Counted from the stretch's first letter, positions 15,791 to 25,834 are shown. The stretch: DNA of 40,317 nt from an uncultured Ruminococcus sp. (GCA_902792115.1 CADAYJ010000016.1:1-40317), one strand, 5' to 3'. Numbers and translations are program-made. Notes: generated from the sequence alone by a model not told the origin.

Positions 15791-15818
15791 TTGAAAAATC
15801 AAAAAAGTGTGCGATAAT
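15791..15818 (+). promoter_or_regulatory. prs: Promoter of prs
   Basis: TTGAAA (15791-15796) and GATAAT (15813-15818) are 16 nt apart; an overlapping TATAAT at 15818-15823 and TAATAT at 15815-15820 leave the exact -10 open. The leader to the ATG at 15923 is about 95 nt. Confidence 0.5.
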
Positions 15819-15922
15819 ATAATAAGGTATCTTTGCGCCGCGCGCAAGGAATAGCGAAACGAACCTACACGAAATCCATCATTTACACTACCGTCAAATC
15901 TAATGTAAAGGGGCTTTTAAGT

Positions 15923-16888
15923 ATGAATTTTCACGGTAAAGACATCAAGATCTTTGCAGGCAACGCAAGCAGAGACGTAGCTCAGGCGATCGCCGGCTGC
16001 CTCAACCTCCCTCTCGGCAAATCCGAGACGAAGACATTCTCGGACGGCGAGATATCCGTATCTCTCCACGAGTCCGTAAGAGGCTCCGACTGCTTCATTG
16101 TGCAGTCCACCTGCGCTCCCGTCAACAACAACCTTATGGAAATTCTCATCATGATCGACGCGATGAAGCGTGCGTCCGCAGCAAGCATCACTGTCGTTAT
16201 GCCGTACTACGGCTACGCAAGGCAGGACAGAAAGGCTAAGGCAAGAGATCCGATCACAGCAAAGCTCTGTGCAGACCTCATCACCTGCGCCGGCGCCGAC
16301 AGAGTTCTTACAATGGATCTTCACGCAAACCAGATCCAGGGCTTCTTCAATATCCCTGTCGATCACCTTTACGGTGCAGGTCTCCTCGCCGATTACATGA
16401 AGCAGAAGGTCGGCGCGAACGAGAACGACGAGTGGATCGTCGTATCGCCTGATCTCGGCTCCGTAACGCGCTCGAGGAATTTTGCCTCCAAGATCGGCGC
16501 AGGTCTCGCGATCATCGACAAGCGCCGCCCGAAGGCAAACGTCTCCGAGGTAATGAACATCATCGGCGACGCAAGAGGCAAGAAGGTCGTCCTCGTTGAC
16601 GATATGATCGACACAGCAGGCACGCTCTGCAACGCCGCAAACGCTATCGTTGAAAGAGGCGGCGCGACCGAGGTTTATGCCTGCGCTACACACGCGGTTC
16701 TCTCCGGTCCCGCTATCGAGCGTATCCGTGACAGCGTTATCAAGGAGGTCGTTCTTCTCGACACGATCCCCGTAACGGAGGACAGAATGCTCGACAAGTT
16801 TACGATTCTTCCCGTCGCTCCGCTCTTCGCAGACGCTATCGAGAGAATTTACGCCGACAAGCCGGTATCTCCGCTTTACACGAAGTGA
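15923..16888 (+). CDS. prs: Ribose-phosphate pyrophosphokinase (PRPP synthetase)
   Basis: 321 aa from the ATG at 15923, where the protein begins MNFHGKDIKIFAGNASRDVAQ like the family; the upstream in-frame extension lacks homology and lies in the leader. AAAGGGG (15907-15913) is the ribosome binding site. It makes PRPP from ribose 5-phosphate and ATP for nucleotide, His and Trp synthesis. Visible motifs are the flexible-loop region YYGYARQDRKAKARDPITAKL, the metal/ATP site MDLHANQIQGFF, and the PRPP-binding loop VVLVDDMIDTAGTL. It begins the plus-strand run prs-pth-mfd, an order conserved across Firmicutes. Confidence 0.97.
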   Translation: MNFHGKDIKIFAGNASRDVAQAIAGCLNLPLGKSETKTFSDGEISVSLHESVRGSDCFIVQSTCAPVNNNLMEILIMIDAMKRASAASITVVMPYYGYARQDRKAKARDPITAKLCADLITCAGADRVLTMDLHANQIQGFFNIPVDHLYGAGLLADYMKQKVGANENDEWIVVSPDLGSVTRSRNFASKIGAGLAIIDKRRPKANVSEVMNIIGDARGKKVVLVDDMIDTAGTLCNAANAIVERGGATEVYACATHAVLSGPAIERIRDSVIKEVVLLDTIPVTEDRMLDKFTILPVAPLFADAIERIYADKPVSPLYTK

Positions 16889-16910
16889 TCCGACAAAAAT
16901 AAATAGTGCA

Positions 16911-16952
16911 ATATACGGGTGGGCCATGTTGTCCGCCCTTAATTGCGTATAC
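16911..16952 (+). promoter_or_regulatory. Hairpin in the prs-pth spacer just before the pth ribosome binding site
   Basis: ATACGGGTGG (16913-16922) can pair with CCGCCC (16933-16938) and, after a 7-nt bulge, CGTAT (16946-16950). The stem ends right before CAGGAG of pth. It has no U-tract, so it may influence pth translation or transcript stability rather than end transcription. Confidence 0.35.
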
Positions 16953-16963
16953 AGGAGTTTACA

Positions 16964-17560
16964 ATGTTCTTGAAAAGAAAGCCGCCTCTTTCCGGCGGAG
17001 TCAAATTTATAATCGCGGGGCTTGGAAACCCCGACAGAAAATACGAAAACACGCGCCACAACGCCGGCTTTATCGCCGTTGACGCGATCGCCGAAAAGTG
17101 CGGCGTCTCGATCGACCGCCTTAAATACAAGTCGTACTGCGCCACCGCGGAGATGGGCGGACAGAAGGTGCTTCTCATGAAGCCCACAACGTATATGAAC
17201 AACAGCGGTCAGGCTCTTGTGGAGGCGATGAATTTCTACAAGATACCGCCCGAGAACTGCATTATAATATTTGATGACATATCCCTCGACGTCGGGAAGC
17301 TCCGCATTCGCCGCAAGGGCAGCGACGGCGGACAGAAGGGCATGAGGAGCATTATCTACCTCACCGGAAGCGACGCATTCCCGCGCATAAAAATCGGAAC
17401 GGGCGCAAAGCCCGAGGGCTGGGAGCTTGCGGACTGGGTGCTCTCGCGCTTCTCCGAAAGCGACCGCAAGCTGATCGACGAAGCCGGTCAGAAGGCATAC
17501 GACGCCGCCGGGCTGATAATCTCCGGCAGCATCGACAAGGCGATGAACAAGTACAATTAA
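16964..17560 (+). CDS. pth: Peptidyl-tRNA hydrolase
   Basis: 198 aa from the ATG at 16964, which follows CAGGAG (16952-16957) by 6 nt. It releases peptides from peptidyl-tRNAs that drop off ribosomes. Family features are FIIAGLGNPDRKYENTRHNAGF (conserved Asn and catalytic His), LMKPTTYMNNSGQAL, IIIFDDISLDVGKLRIRRKGSDGG with the active-site Asp, and RIKIGTGAKP. It has about ten extra residues before the usual VKFIIAGLGNP start. It is the middle gene of prs-pth-mfd. Confidence 0.96.
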   Translation: MFLKRKPPLSGGVKFIIAGLGNPDRKYENTRHNAGFIAVDAIAEKCGVSIDRLKYKSYCATAEMGGQKVLLMKPTTYMNNSGQALVEAMNFYKIPPENCIIIFDDISLDVGKLRIRRKGSDGGQKGMRSIIYLTGSDAFPRIKIGTGAKPEGWELADWVLSRFSESDRKLIDEAGQKAYDAAGLIISGSIDKAMNKYN

Positions 17561-17715
17561 GCGAAGCCGCGAGGAAATCTTCGCCTTCAGACGCAAAATC
17601 AAGCACAGCGGAAACGCTTGACGGTATACTGTTTTTAATCAGGCTTTCCGAATAGTACGCTTTGCATTTTTTATTATTTTAATCTACTCTGCTAAAAGGA
17701 CAAGGTCTCTCAACG

Positions 17716-20700
17716 ATGAAATTCCTGAACGATGTGATCTCACAGCTAAGCGAATACAAAACGCTCAAGGCAGCCGTCTCTAAGGGGCGGCCCTCCGCTG
17801 CCACGGGGCTTACGAACGTCCACAAGGCGAACGTAGTCTCGGCGCTCTGCACTCAGCTCGGCAAGAAGGCTCTTCTGCTTACGGGCGACGAGCAGGAGGG
17901 GCAGCAGCTTGCGAACAACCTCGCCTCAATGGGGCTGAGAGCGCTCGTATACCCTCTGCGCGACTTCAATTTCCGCGAGGTAAGCGGACAATCGCGTGAA
18001 TACGAGCATCAGCGGCTCATGGTGCTGTCGTGCATTCTGAAAAACGACTTTGACGTCGTTATCGCCTGCGTTGACGCGGCGGCTCAGTTCACGATACCGC
18101 CGGAAGCTCTCAGACGCTCAACGCTGCATATACGCAGCGGCGGCGAAACGGACATGGATACGCTCGTCGAATTCCTTACGTCCTCCGGATACGAGCGCTG
18201 CGAAGCCGTCGAGGGAGAGGGGCAGTTCTCCGTGCGCGGCGGTATCCTCGACCTCTTTATGCCGGACGAAAAGGCTCCCATGCGCGTCGAGTTCTGGGGC
18301 GACGAGATCGACACGATAAACTATTTCGACGTCATGACGCAGCGCCGCACCGACTACGTGGAAGAGGTCACTCTCTCCCCCTCTACGGAGGTACTCATCA
18401 CGGACAAGGCCGCTCTCTGCGAAAAGATACGCAAAAAAGCGAAGTCTCTGCGAAGCAAAAACGCCCCGGCAGCGCGAGCTGTCCTCGAAAGCGAGTGTGA
18501 ACAGCTTGAAGAGGGAACGACACCCGGCAGCGCCGATAAATTCATATCGCTGATCTACGACAGGCAGACGTCCCTGTTCGATTATTTCGGCGCAGATAAG
18601 CTGCTCTTCGTTTCGGAGCATACGCGCGTCAAGGAGCGAATGCACGGCTACTCGTGGCAGTTTTCCGAGGATCTGAAGGCATTTTTTGAAGAGGGTATCC
18701 TCTGCAAGGGGCTTGACACGTTCTTCGTTGGCTACCCCGCGATCTGCGACCGAATTTTGAAAAGCGGCGCCGTGTATCTCGACAATTTCACAAGCGGCTC
18801 CTACGACACGCCGCTTTCCGAGCTTGTAAACTTCTCCGTGCGCCACCTTTCGCTGTGGGGCGGCAGCGTCAAGCTGCTGGAGGAGGACATCGAGCCGTAT
18901 CTGAACGCCGGCTTCACAACGGTCGTTCTCGCCGGCACGGAAAAGGCAGCCGATTCGCTCCGCAGCGAGCTTCAGGAAAAGGGCTACCGCGTTCCGGACA
19001 CGACCGTCGTCTCTTACCCCTCACCCGGCACACTCTACGTCCTTCCGGGCGCGCTCTCTGCCGGTATCGAGTATCAGCAGCTTAAATTCGCGCTTATCTC
19101 GCAGGGACATATAAGAACGACGAGCCGCAAGCTGAAAAGCAGAAAAAACAAGAACACAAAGCAGATATCCAATCTTTCGGAAATATCGAGCGGCGACTAC
19201 GTTGTTCACGCCTCCCACGGCATCGGCCAGTTTGCAGGCATACACAAGCTGGACATTCAGGGCATCGTCAAGGATTACATCAAGATCCTCTACGCGAAGG
19301 GCGACGTTCTCTACGTTCCCGTAACACAGCTCGATCTCGTTTCTAAGTACATCGGGCCGAAGGAGGACTCCGTCGTAAAGCTCAACCGCCTCGGCTCCGG
19401 CGACTGGTCCAGAACGACTTCGCGCGTCCGCAAGGCAGTCCGCGACATGGCCGACGAGCTTATCAAGCTGTACTCGGACAGAATGAAGGTCAAGGGCTAC
19501 GCCTTCTCCGAGGACGGCGAGTGGCAGCACGACTTTGAGGCGAAATTCGAGTACGAGGAAACGGACGACCAGCTTCGCTGCATCGACGAGATAAAGGGCG
19601 ATATGGAGCGCGTCGTGCCGATGGACAGGCTCCTCTGCGGCGACGTCGGCTTCGGCAAAACGGAGGTCGCTCTGCGCGCCGCGTTCAAGTGCGTATCGGA
19701 GTCGAAGCAGTGTGTGCTGCTCGCGCCGACGACGATACTCGCATGGCAGCATTACCAGACAGCGCTGCGCCGCTTCGAGGGCTTCCCGGTAAACATCGAG
19801 CTGCTCTCGCGGTTCAGAACGCCGAAGCAGCAGGCGGAAATACTCAAAAAGCTGAAATCCGGCGAGATCGACTTCGTGATCGGCACGCACCGCCTCGTCC
19901 AGAAGGACGTTGAATTCCGCGACCTCGGTCTCGCGATAATCGACGAGGAGCAGCGCTTCGGCGTAGCGCAGAAGGAGCATTTCAAAAAGGCGTTCAACAA
20001 CGTGGATATACTTACGCTCTCTGCAACGCCTATTCCGCGCACGCTGAACATGGCGATGAGCGGTATCCGTGATATGTCGGCGCTCGAGGAGGCTCCCCTC
20101 GACAGAAAGCCCGTTCAGACTTACGTTCTCGCGCACGATCCCGCCGTCATTGCCGAGGCGATACGCCGTGAGCTAAGGCGCGGCGGACAGGTTTTCTACC
20201 TGCACAACCGCGTCGATACTATCATGGATACGGCGGCGCGCATCAAGAAAACGATCCCGGAGGCGAATATCGGCATCGGCCACGGAAAAATGACGGAGCA
20301 GGAGCTTTCCGAGGTGTGGAGGCAGATGCTCGACGAGGAGATCAACGTCCTCGTCTGCACAACGATCATCGAGACGGGCGTCGATCTCCCGAACGCCAAC
20401 ACGCTTATCATAGAAAACGCTGACTACATGGGACTTTCTCAGCTCCATCAGCTTCGCGGCCGCGTAGGGCGCTCCTCCAGACGCGCTTACGCCTACTTCA
20501 CCTTCAACCCTCACAAGGTACTCAGCGATATCTCCGAAAAACGCCTCACCGCGATCCGCGAATTCACCGAGTTCGGCTCCGGCTTTAAGATCGCGATGCG
20601 CGACCTTGAGCTGCGCGGCGCAGGAAGCATTCTCGGAGGCGCGCAGCACGGTCACATGGAGGACGTCGGCTACGATATGTACATCAAGCTGCTCGGCGAG

Positions 20701-21156
20701 GCCGTTGCGGAGGCGAAGGGAGAGCAGCCGAAAAGCAGCTACACGGAATGCCTCGTAGATCTGCAGGTTCAGGCGCACATACCGGAAAGCTACATCGAGA
20801 GCCTCAGCCAGCGCCTCGACGTATACCGCAGGATAGCCGATATCCGCAGCCGCGAGGATGCGTCGGACGTTATCGACGAGCTGCTTGACCGCTTCGGAGA
20901 TCTTCCGAAATCGGTAATGGGGCTGATCGACGTCGCGCTCGTCCGCAATATGGCCTCCGCCGACGGCATATCCGAGATCAAGCAGGACGGCATGAACATA
21001 CTTCTCTTCGCAAACAAGCTGGACACGGAGGAGATCGCCTCGCTGCTTACTCGCAACCGCGGCAGGGCAAAGCTCATCATGACGAAAAAGCCTCACATCA
21101 TGCTGAAAATGAACAACGGCGAAACGGTGCTGCAAACGCTGAAAAGATCGCTGTGA
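17716..21156 (+). CDS. mfd: Transcription-repair coupling factor
   Basis: 1146 aa, full length; AAGGT (17702-17706) is 9 nt before the ATG. It removes RNA polymerase stalled at DNA lesions and recruits UvrA. The order is: N-terminal UvrB-homology module (about 1-330, with RGGILDLFMPDEKAPMRVEFWGDEID), a linker, the RNA-polymerase-interacting domain (about 480-550, GDYVVHASHGIGQFAGI), and the RecG-like translocase with Walker A GDVGFGKTEVAL (about 642), DEEQ box (about 744), LSATPIPRTLNMAMSG, and QLRGRVGRSSRRAYAYF. A C-terminal TRCF domain contains the GAGSILGGAQHGHMEDVGYDMY region and ends near residue 1130. The 155-nt gap after pth contains no clear promoter. Confidence 0.97.
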   Translation: MKFLNDVISQLSEYKTLKAAVSKGRPSAATGLTNVHKANVVSALCTQLGKKALLLTGDEQEGQQLANNLASMGLRALVYPLRDFNFREVSGQSREYEHQRLMVLSCILKNDFDVVIACVDAAAQFTIPPEALRRSTLHIRSGGETDMDTLVEFLTSSGYERCEAVEGEGQFSVRGGILDLFMPDEKAPMRVEFWGDEIDTINYFDVMTQRRTDYVEEVTLSPSTEVLITDKAALCEKIRKKAKSLRSKNAPAARAVLESECEQLEEGTTPGSADKFISLIYDRQTSLFDYFGADKLLFVSEHTRVKERMHGYSWQFSEDLKAFFEEGILCKGLDTFFVGYPAICDRILKSGAVYLDNFTSGSYDTPLSELVNFSVRHLSLWGGSVKLLEEDIEPYLNAGFTTVVLAGTEKAADSLRSELQEKGYRVPDTTVVSYPSPGTLYVLPGALSAGIEYQQLKFALISQGHIRTTSRKLKSRKNKNTKQISNLSEISSGDYVVHASHGIGQFAGIHKLDIQGIVKDYIKILYAKGDVLYVPVTQLDLVSKYIGPKEDSVVKLNRLGSGDWSRTTSRVRKAVRDMADELIKLYSDRMKVKGYAFSEDGEWQHDFEAKFEYEETDDQLRCIDEIKGDMERVVPMDRLLCGDVGFGKTEVALRAAFKCVSESKQCVLLAPTTILAWQHYQTALRRFEGFPVNIELLSRFRTPKQQAEILKKLKSGEIDFVIGTHRLVQKDVEFRDLGLAIIDEEQRFGVAQKEHFKKAFNNVDILTLSATPIPRTLNMAMSGIRDMSALEEAPLDRKPVQTYVLAHDPAVIAEAIRRELRRGGQVFYLHNRVDTIMDTAARIKKTIPEANIGIGHGKMTEQELSEVWRQMLDEEINVLVCTTIIETGVDLPNANTLIIENADYMGLSQLHQLRGRVGRSSRRAYAYFTFNPHKVLSDISEKRLTAIREFTEFGSGFKIAMRDLELRGAGSILGGAQHGHMEDVGYDMYIKLLGEAVAEAKGEQPKSSYTECLVDLQVQAHIPESYIESLSQRLDVYRRIADIRSREDASDVIDELLDRFGDLPKSVMGLIDVALVRNMASADGISEIKQDGMNILLFANKLDTEEIASLLTRNRGRAKLIMTKKPHIMLKMNNGETVLQTLKRSL

Positions 21157-21231
21157 CGAAATTTTGCCGAATAAGAGTAATTATAGTGAAAAAGCGTGCA
21201 AAAATTCCCCTTTTTATTCACAAAATACTTA

Positions 21232-21260
21232 TAGACAAATTTTTGAATATTGTGTATAAT
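21232..21260 (+). promoter_or_regulatory. Promoter of the PrsA-like lipoprotein gene
   Basis: TAGACA (21232-21237) and TATAAT (21255-21260) are 17 nt apart, giving a leader of about 48 nt to the ATG at 21315. It would let the two surface-protein genes be expressed independently of mfd. Confidence 0.6.
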
Positions 21261-21314
21261 ATAATTTGAGATTTTTGTAAAACGCTCGATATACATCGGG
21301 AAAGGAAGAAAAAA

Positions 21315-22466
21315 ATGAAAAACGCAAAGAAACTTACAGCTGCCGTACTCGCGGCTGCAATGGCTGTTGCGGCTTCGGGCTGCGGCGACCAGAGCTGGTC
21401 TTACAAAACAGATAACACATCGCTCTCGACCGGCACATACCTTTACAATATGCTCAACGGCTTCTATGAGGCGTCCGATCTCGTTGAAAGCCCCGACGAG
21501 GTAAAGGATATCCTCAAGGTCGAGGTAACCGGCAGCGACACCGACGCAGAGACAAAGACGGTAGAGCAGTACACATACGACTCCGCCGACGAGGATACGA
21601 CTCGCATGATCGCGATCGAGGAGCTGTTCTTAAAGTACGGTCTTACACTCGACGACACCGAGGACGAGGCAGCTCGCGGCTATGCATCTCAGGTATGGAC
21701 AACGGCTAAGAAGACTCTCGAGGGCTACGGCATTTCCGAAGAGAGCTTCACATACTGCTACGCAGATTACAACGTCAAGTACGGTCAGGTATTTGAATAC
21801 CATTACGGCGAGAAGGGCGACGCATACGTAGACGACGACACGCTCAAATCGTATTTCAACGACAACTACATCGGCTACGCTTACTTCAGCGCAAGCATGG
21901 CAGATACAGACGCCGAGGGCAACAGCGTTGCAAAGAGCGACGAGGAATTCGCAAAGACCGAGGATTCCTTCAACTCCTACGCGGAGTCGATCAACGAAGG
22001 CAGCAAGAGCTATATCGACGTTGCAGGCGAGTACGCAAAGGACAGCGAGCTTACGTACGATCCGACATACTCCGGCTCCGTCAAGAAGGACGACGAGAAC
22101 ACAAGCCTCACGGCAGAGGTCCTCGATACTCTCAAGAATCTTGACGAGGGAAAGGCTTCCGTTGTCAAGACCGGCGAGGACGCAACAACGATGTATTACC
22201 TCGTTTACAAGCCGAAGTATTCCGAGATCGAGGACTACCTCTCAACGGAAACGAATACGGCGACAACGAAGGTCGGCGACATTGATATTAACAGCCTCAA
22301 GAGCGGCTATTCCCGCTTCACGCTCATCAACGACATGAAGGGCGACGACTTCAAGAGCTTCCTCAAGGAATACGCCGGCTCACTGAACATCAAAAAGAAC
22401 GAGACGGCTCTCAAGGGCTACAAGCCGAAGATGTTCGTTTCAAAGGACTCCGACTCGGATAAATGA
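21315..22466 (+). CDS. Lipoprotein, probable PrsA/SurA-like secretion chaperone
   Basis: 383 aa; GGAAAGGAAG precedes the ATG. The signal peptide ends in a lipobox AASGC with Cys23, so the protein is anchored on the outer face of the membrane. The mature part is acidic and helical; residues about 60-170 resemble the N-terminal helical domain of PrsA/SurA chaperones, and about 190-320 includes KSDEEFAKTEDSFNSYAESI and YLVYKPKYSEIEDYL, which fit the spacing of a parvulin domain but lack clear catalytic motifs. A foldase-type lipoprotein next to mfd is a frequent arrangement in Clostridia. The assignment is an inference from architecture and position; an unrelated surface lipoprotein is possible. 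The gene at 22493 follows by 26 nt. Confidence 0.65.
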   Translation: MKNAKKLTAAVLAAAMAVAASGCGDQSWSYKTDNTSLSTGTYLYNMLNGFYEASDLVESPDEVKDILKVEVTGSDTDAETKTVEQYTYDSADEDTTRMIAIEELFLKYGLTLDDTEDEAARGYASQVWTTAKKTLEGYGISEESFTYCYADYNVKYGQVFEYHYGEKGDAYVDDDTLKSYFNDNYIGYAYFSASMADTDAEGNSVAKSDEEFAKTEDSFNSYAESINEGSKSYIDVAGEYAKDSELTYDPTYSGSVKKDDENTSLTAEVLDTLKNLDEGKASVVKTGEDATTMYYLVYKPKYSEIEDYLSTETNTATTKVGDIDINSLKSGYSRFTLINDMKGDDFKSFLKEYAGSLNIKKNETALKGYKPKMFVSKDSDSDK

Positions 22467-22492
22467 TCTGCACATGAAAGGGAGGAATAATC

Positions 22493-23302
22493 ATGAAGCT
22501 GCATATTAAGATCATATCCGCTCTTTCCGCAATTTGTTTACTTGGCTCGATCGCCTGCTTCTCCGCAGTTGCGGCAGACGTTCTCGGACGCCCGTCCGGC
22601 GACGATGAATACACCGAACAGCAGCCGGCAGCCGATCCCGTTCCGTTTGATCCCGGAACGGTCGAACCGGTAACTCCCGATCCCGGCTACACCGAGCCGA
22701 CAGAGGATCCTGTGTATTCCGAGCCGACGTACGATCCCGGCTACACCGAGAGCACTGCGCCCGATCCGAAGCCCGGCTACGAGGAGGAAGACGGCGAAGG
22801 CGGCGAAACAGCCTCCGGTTCCACTTACTCCGCCACGTACAGCGACGTTATAAGCGAGGGTAATTTCCCTCAGCCCGGCTCCACTGTTGAATCTTCCGCG
22901 GAGATAGCAAGCACTCCTGTTGTTGACAATACACAGCAGTACAACCAGTACATCTACAACAACAACATGGCTCAGTACGACGACAACTACATTTACGTCC
23001 CGGAGTACACCGAGCCTACGGAAAGCCTTATCAGCACAACGAGCAAGGTAATCGACACGGACGAGCTTACTAAGTCCGACTGGGATTCGATCATGCTCGA
23101 TCTCTCGAACGGAAATCTTGATTCGACAGGCGCTCAGACGTTCGCCTTCATCAAGGACAACGAGGAAGAGGGCGACACGAATATGATGTGGCTCGTATAT
23201 CTCGGAACGGCGCTCATCATCGCAGCCGTTATGATGGTGATTTTTGTTATCGTCACAACGACGAAAGCAAACGCCAAGACAGAGACGTATTATTACGCTT
23301 AA
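22493..23302 (+). CDS. Secreted Pro/Glu/Thr-rich surface protein with C-terminal membrane anchor
   Basis: 269 aa; GGGAGGA precedes the ATG. A signal peptide (residues 1-27, ending SAVAA) is followed by a low-complexity spacer (about 35-100) with recurring DPGYTEPTEDP-type units and net negative charge. A Ser/Thr-rich segment, an Asn/Tyr-rich patch (QQYNQYIYNNNMAQYDDNYIY, about 145-165) and a short globular stretch (KVIDTDELTKSDWDSIMLDL) follow. The C-terminus is a single hydrophobic helix (about 232-255) with a short cytoplasmic tail. There is no LPXTG, so anchoring is by the helix. I do not recognise a domain; the design suits a wall-spanning stalk. It is co-transcribed with the PrsA-like lipoprotein and ends at the terminator at 23372. 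Confidence 0.75.
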   Translation: MKLHIKIISALSAICLLGSIACFSAVAADVLGRPSGDDEYTEQQPAADPVPFDPGTVEPVTPDPGYTEPTEDPVYSEPTYDPGYTESTAPDPKPGYEEEDGEGGETASGSTYSATYSDVISEGNFPQPGSTVESSAEIASTPVVDNTQQYNQYIYNNNMAQYDDNYIYVPEYTEPTESLISTTSKVIDTDELTKSDWDSIMLDLSNGNLDSTGAQTFAFIKDNEEEGDTNMMWLVYLGTALIIAAVMMVIFVIVTTTKANAKTETYYYA

Positions 23303-23371
23303 AACACTCGCCCCCGGTACAGTTGAACCGACCTCAAAAAGTTATACAAAGATTAATAAGCAAGTTTATCT

Positions 23372-23403
23372 AAAGCGACTAAGAGTGATCTTGGTCGCTT
23401 TTT
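23372..23403 (+). terminator. Intrinsic terminator of the prs-mfd side operon
   Basis: AAAGCGAC (23372-23379) pairs with GTCGCTTT (23394-23401), with an inner AAGA/TCTT stem around GTGA. The stem runs into T-rich sequence to 23403. Confidence 0.85.
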
Positions 23404-23432
23404 CATGCGGCATTTTACCGATAATCAGCAGG

Positions 23433-23497
23433 CAGTTCCGGCGGGCGGATAGTATCCGCTGACAGTTCCGGCGGCCAAGCGGCCGCAGGCAGTTCCG
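23433..23497 (+). repeat. Three short direct repeats of CAGTTCCG with interleaved hairpins
   Basis: CAGTTCCG occurs at 23433-23440, 23463-23470 and 23490-23497; the first two continue GCGG. Between them lies GCGGATA-G-TATCCGC (23445-23459), a perfect palindrome, and CGGCC/GGCCG type pairs. The stretch to 23588 holds no gene. Confidence 0.6.
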
Positions 23498-23588
23498 CTG
23501 CTTGGCTTCGCTGATAAAACTTTTTCGCCGCGCCTGAAACAAAACACTTTCGACCTTCTCGAAGCCTTTTATCTAAAACGTTTTTTGC

Positions 23589-23759
23589 CCAGCTTTTTTA
23601 CAAAAAAGCTGGCCGCCGGAGGCTACGCCCAAGCCCTTTTAGGGGTGAATTCCAAAAATTTTGGAAGAGGGGCATTTTGCGTGACCATGCCCCTGAGTGA
23701 CGTACATCTGTAAGCCGCAATCCGCCGCTCCAAGGCGGAGAATAGGTTTATCAATAAGC
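23589..23759 (+). repeat. Dispersed multi-hairpin element, copy A
   Basis: Copy A starts with the palindrome CCAGCTTTTTT/AAAAAAGCTGG (23589-23612). From 23606 it aligns end to end with the reverse complement of 40146-40317. Shared blocks are AAGCTGGCCGCCGGAGGC, AAGCCCTTTTAGGGGTGAAT, TTTTGGAAGAGGGGCATTTTG, ATGCCCCTGAG, TCCGCCGCTCCAAGGCGG and TCAATAAGC. Three hairpins are kept while their loops or outer stems differ, for example CCAAAA/TTTTGG here versus a 12-bp stem in copy B. There is no open frame. It looks like a mobile or REP-like intergenic element. Confidence 0.8.
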
Positions 23760-23761
23760 AA

Positions 23762-23785
23762 AGCGCCCGGCAGAAGCCGAGCGCT
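23762..23785 (-). terminator. Probable terminator of ilvC
   Basis: AGCGCCCGGC (23762-23771) pairs with GCCGAGCGCT (23776-23785) around AGAA with one mismatch. On the minus strand it is followed by TTGCTTATT, a modest U-tract, 20 nt past the ilvC stop. Confidence 0.6.
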
Positions 23786-23805
23786 GTTTTAACGATATAT
23801 CTATA

Positions 23806-24933
<1,128 letters not shown>

Positions 24934-24944
24934 TCACTTAAATC

Positions 24945-24973
24945 ATTATATCACCATGGTAAAAAAAATTCAA
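24945..24973 (-). promoter_or_regulatory. ilvC: Promoter of ilvC
   Basis: On the minus strand TTGAAT (24973-24968) and TATAAT (24950-24945) are 17 nt apart, giving a leader of about 90 nt. A perfect 6-bp hairpin GCCGCA/TGCGGC (24863-24877) ends right beside the ribosome binding site and could affect translation. No T-box features are seen. Confidence 0.7.
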
Positions 24974-25000
24974 GTATCAATCAGCATTTTTCCTGCATTA

Positions 25001-25031
25001 AAGCCGCCGTTTTCCTGCAAAACGACGGCTT
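25001..25031 (-). terminator. Terminator of the amino acid ABC transporter operon
   Basis: AAGCCG-C-CGTTTT (25001-25013) pairs with AAAACG-A-CGGCTT (25019-25031) with one mismatch. On the minus strand the tail is CTTTAATG, only a modest U-tract. It lies 48 nt past the stop at 25079. Confidence 0.55.
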
Positions 25032-25078
25032 ATTGCTGCTTTGAATTATACTTTTAAGAATTAACAGATTCAGCTTTA

Positions 25079-25834
25079 TCAATACTTGCTCAAAAACGCC
25101 TTTGTGCGCTCGTTTGTGGACTTTTTAAAGACCTCCTCGGGCGTGCCGTTTTCGATAATGTTTCCGTTGTCCATAAAAATGACGCGGTCTGCAACGCTCT
25201 CCGCAAAAAGCATCTCATGCGTTACGACGATCATTGTCATTTTTTCGGAGGCAAGTCCGCGTATAACGCGCAGAATCTCTCCCGTAAGCTCAGGATCAAG
25301 CGCGGAGGTAGGCTCGTCAAAGAGAAGCACCTCCGGACTCAGCGCAAGCGCGCGGGCTATTGAAACGCGCTGCTGCTGTCCTCCGGAAAGCTCGCACGGG
25401 TACGAATGCGCCTTGTCCGCAAGCCCCATCTTTTTGAGCAGCTTGCGAGCGATCTCCTCGGAGGAGTCCTTGCTCCTTCCGAGAACCTTTCTCTGAGCCT
25501 CCGTGATATTCCTCAAAACTGAAAAGTGCGGAAAGAGATTGAAATTCTGAAAAACTAACCCTAAATGACGCGATATAGCCGCGCACTGCTTTTTGTCCGC
25601 ATACACTGCCTTCCCGAAGGCGTCCGTCTTTACGAGAGTATCTCCGCAGATCACGATCTCACCGCTGTCGATCCTTTCAAGCTGCGTGATGCAGCGAAGC
25701 AGCGTGCTTTTGCCGGAGCCTGACGGTCCGATTATCGCGAGGACGTCGCCCTTGTTCACTTCAAACGAAATATTCTTCAGCACTTCATTGCCGCCAAAGG
25801 ATTTTTTCAGTTCCTTCGCTTCAAGCATTTTCAT
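25079..25834 (-). CDS. glnQ: Polar amino acid ABC transporter ATPase (GlnQ/HisP type)
   Basis: 251 aa. It is the cytoplasmic ATPase of a PAAT-family importer. Walker A is [13 protein letters not shown], the signature [16 protein letters not shown], Walker [16 protein letters not shown] and the switch histidine VVTHEM. An unusual insertion of about 20 residues ([19 protein letters not shown]) lies before the [19 protein letters not shown]-loop region. The gene follows the permease gene by 13 nt and ends the operon. Substrate cannot be fixed; glutamine, cystine, arginine and histidine systems share this ATPase type. Confidence 0.92.
   Translation of the reverse strand: MKMLEAKELKKSFGGNEVLKNISFEVNKGDVLAIIGPSGSGKSTLLRCITQLERIDSGEIVICGDTLVKTDAFGKAVYADKKQCAAISRHLGLVFQNFNLFPHFSVLRNITEAQRKVLGRSKDSSEEIARKLLKKMGLADKAHSYPCELSGGQQQRVSIARALALSPEVLLFDEPTSALDPELTGEILRVIRGLASEKMTMIVVTHEMLFAESVADRVIFMDNGNIIENGTPEEVFKKSTNERTKAFLSKY

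Noticed and set aside
15917-17602. 561-codon minus-strand open frame opposite prs and pth
   Set aside because: It covers two well-supported plus-strand genes and has no recognisable protein content.
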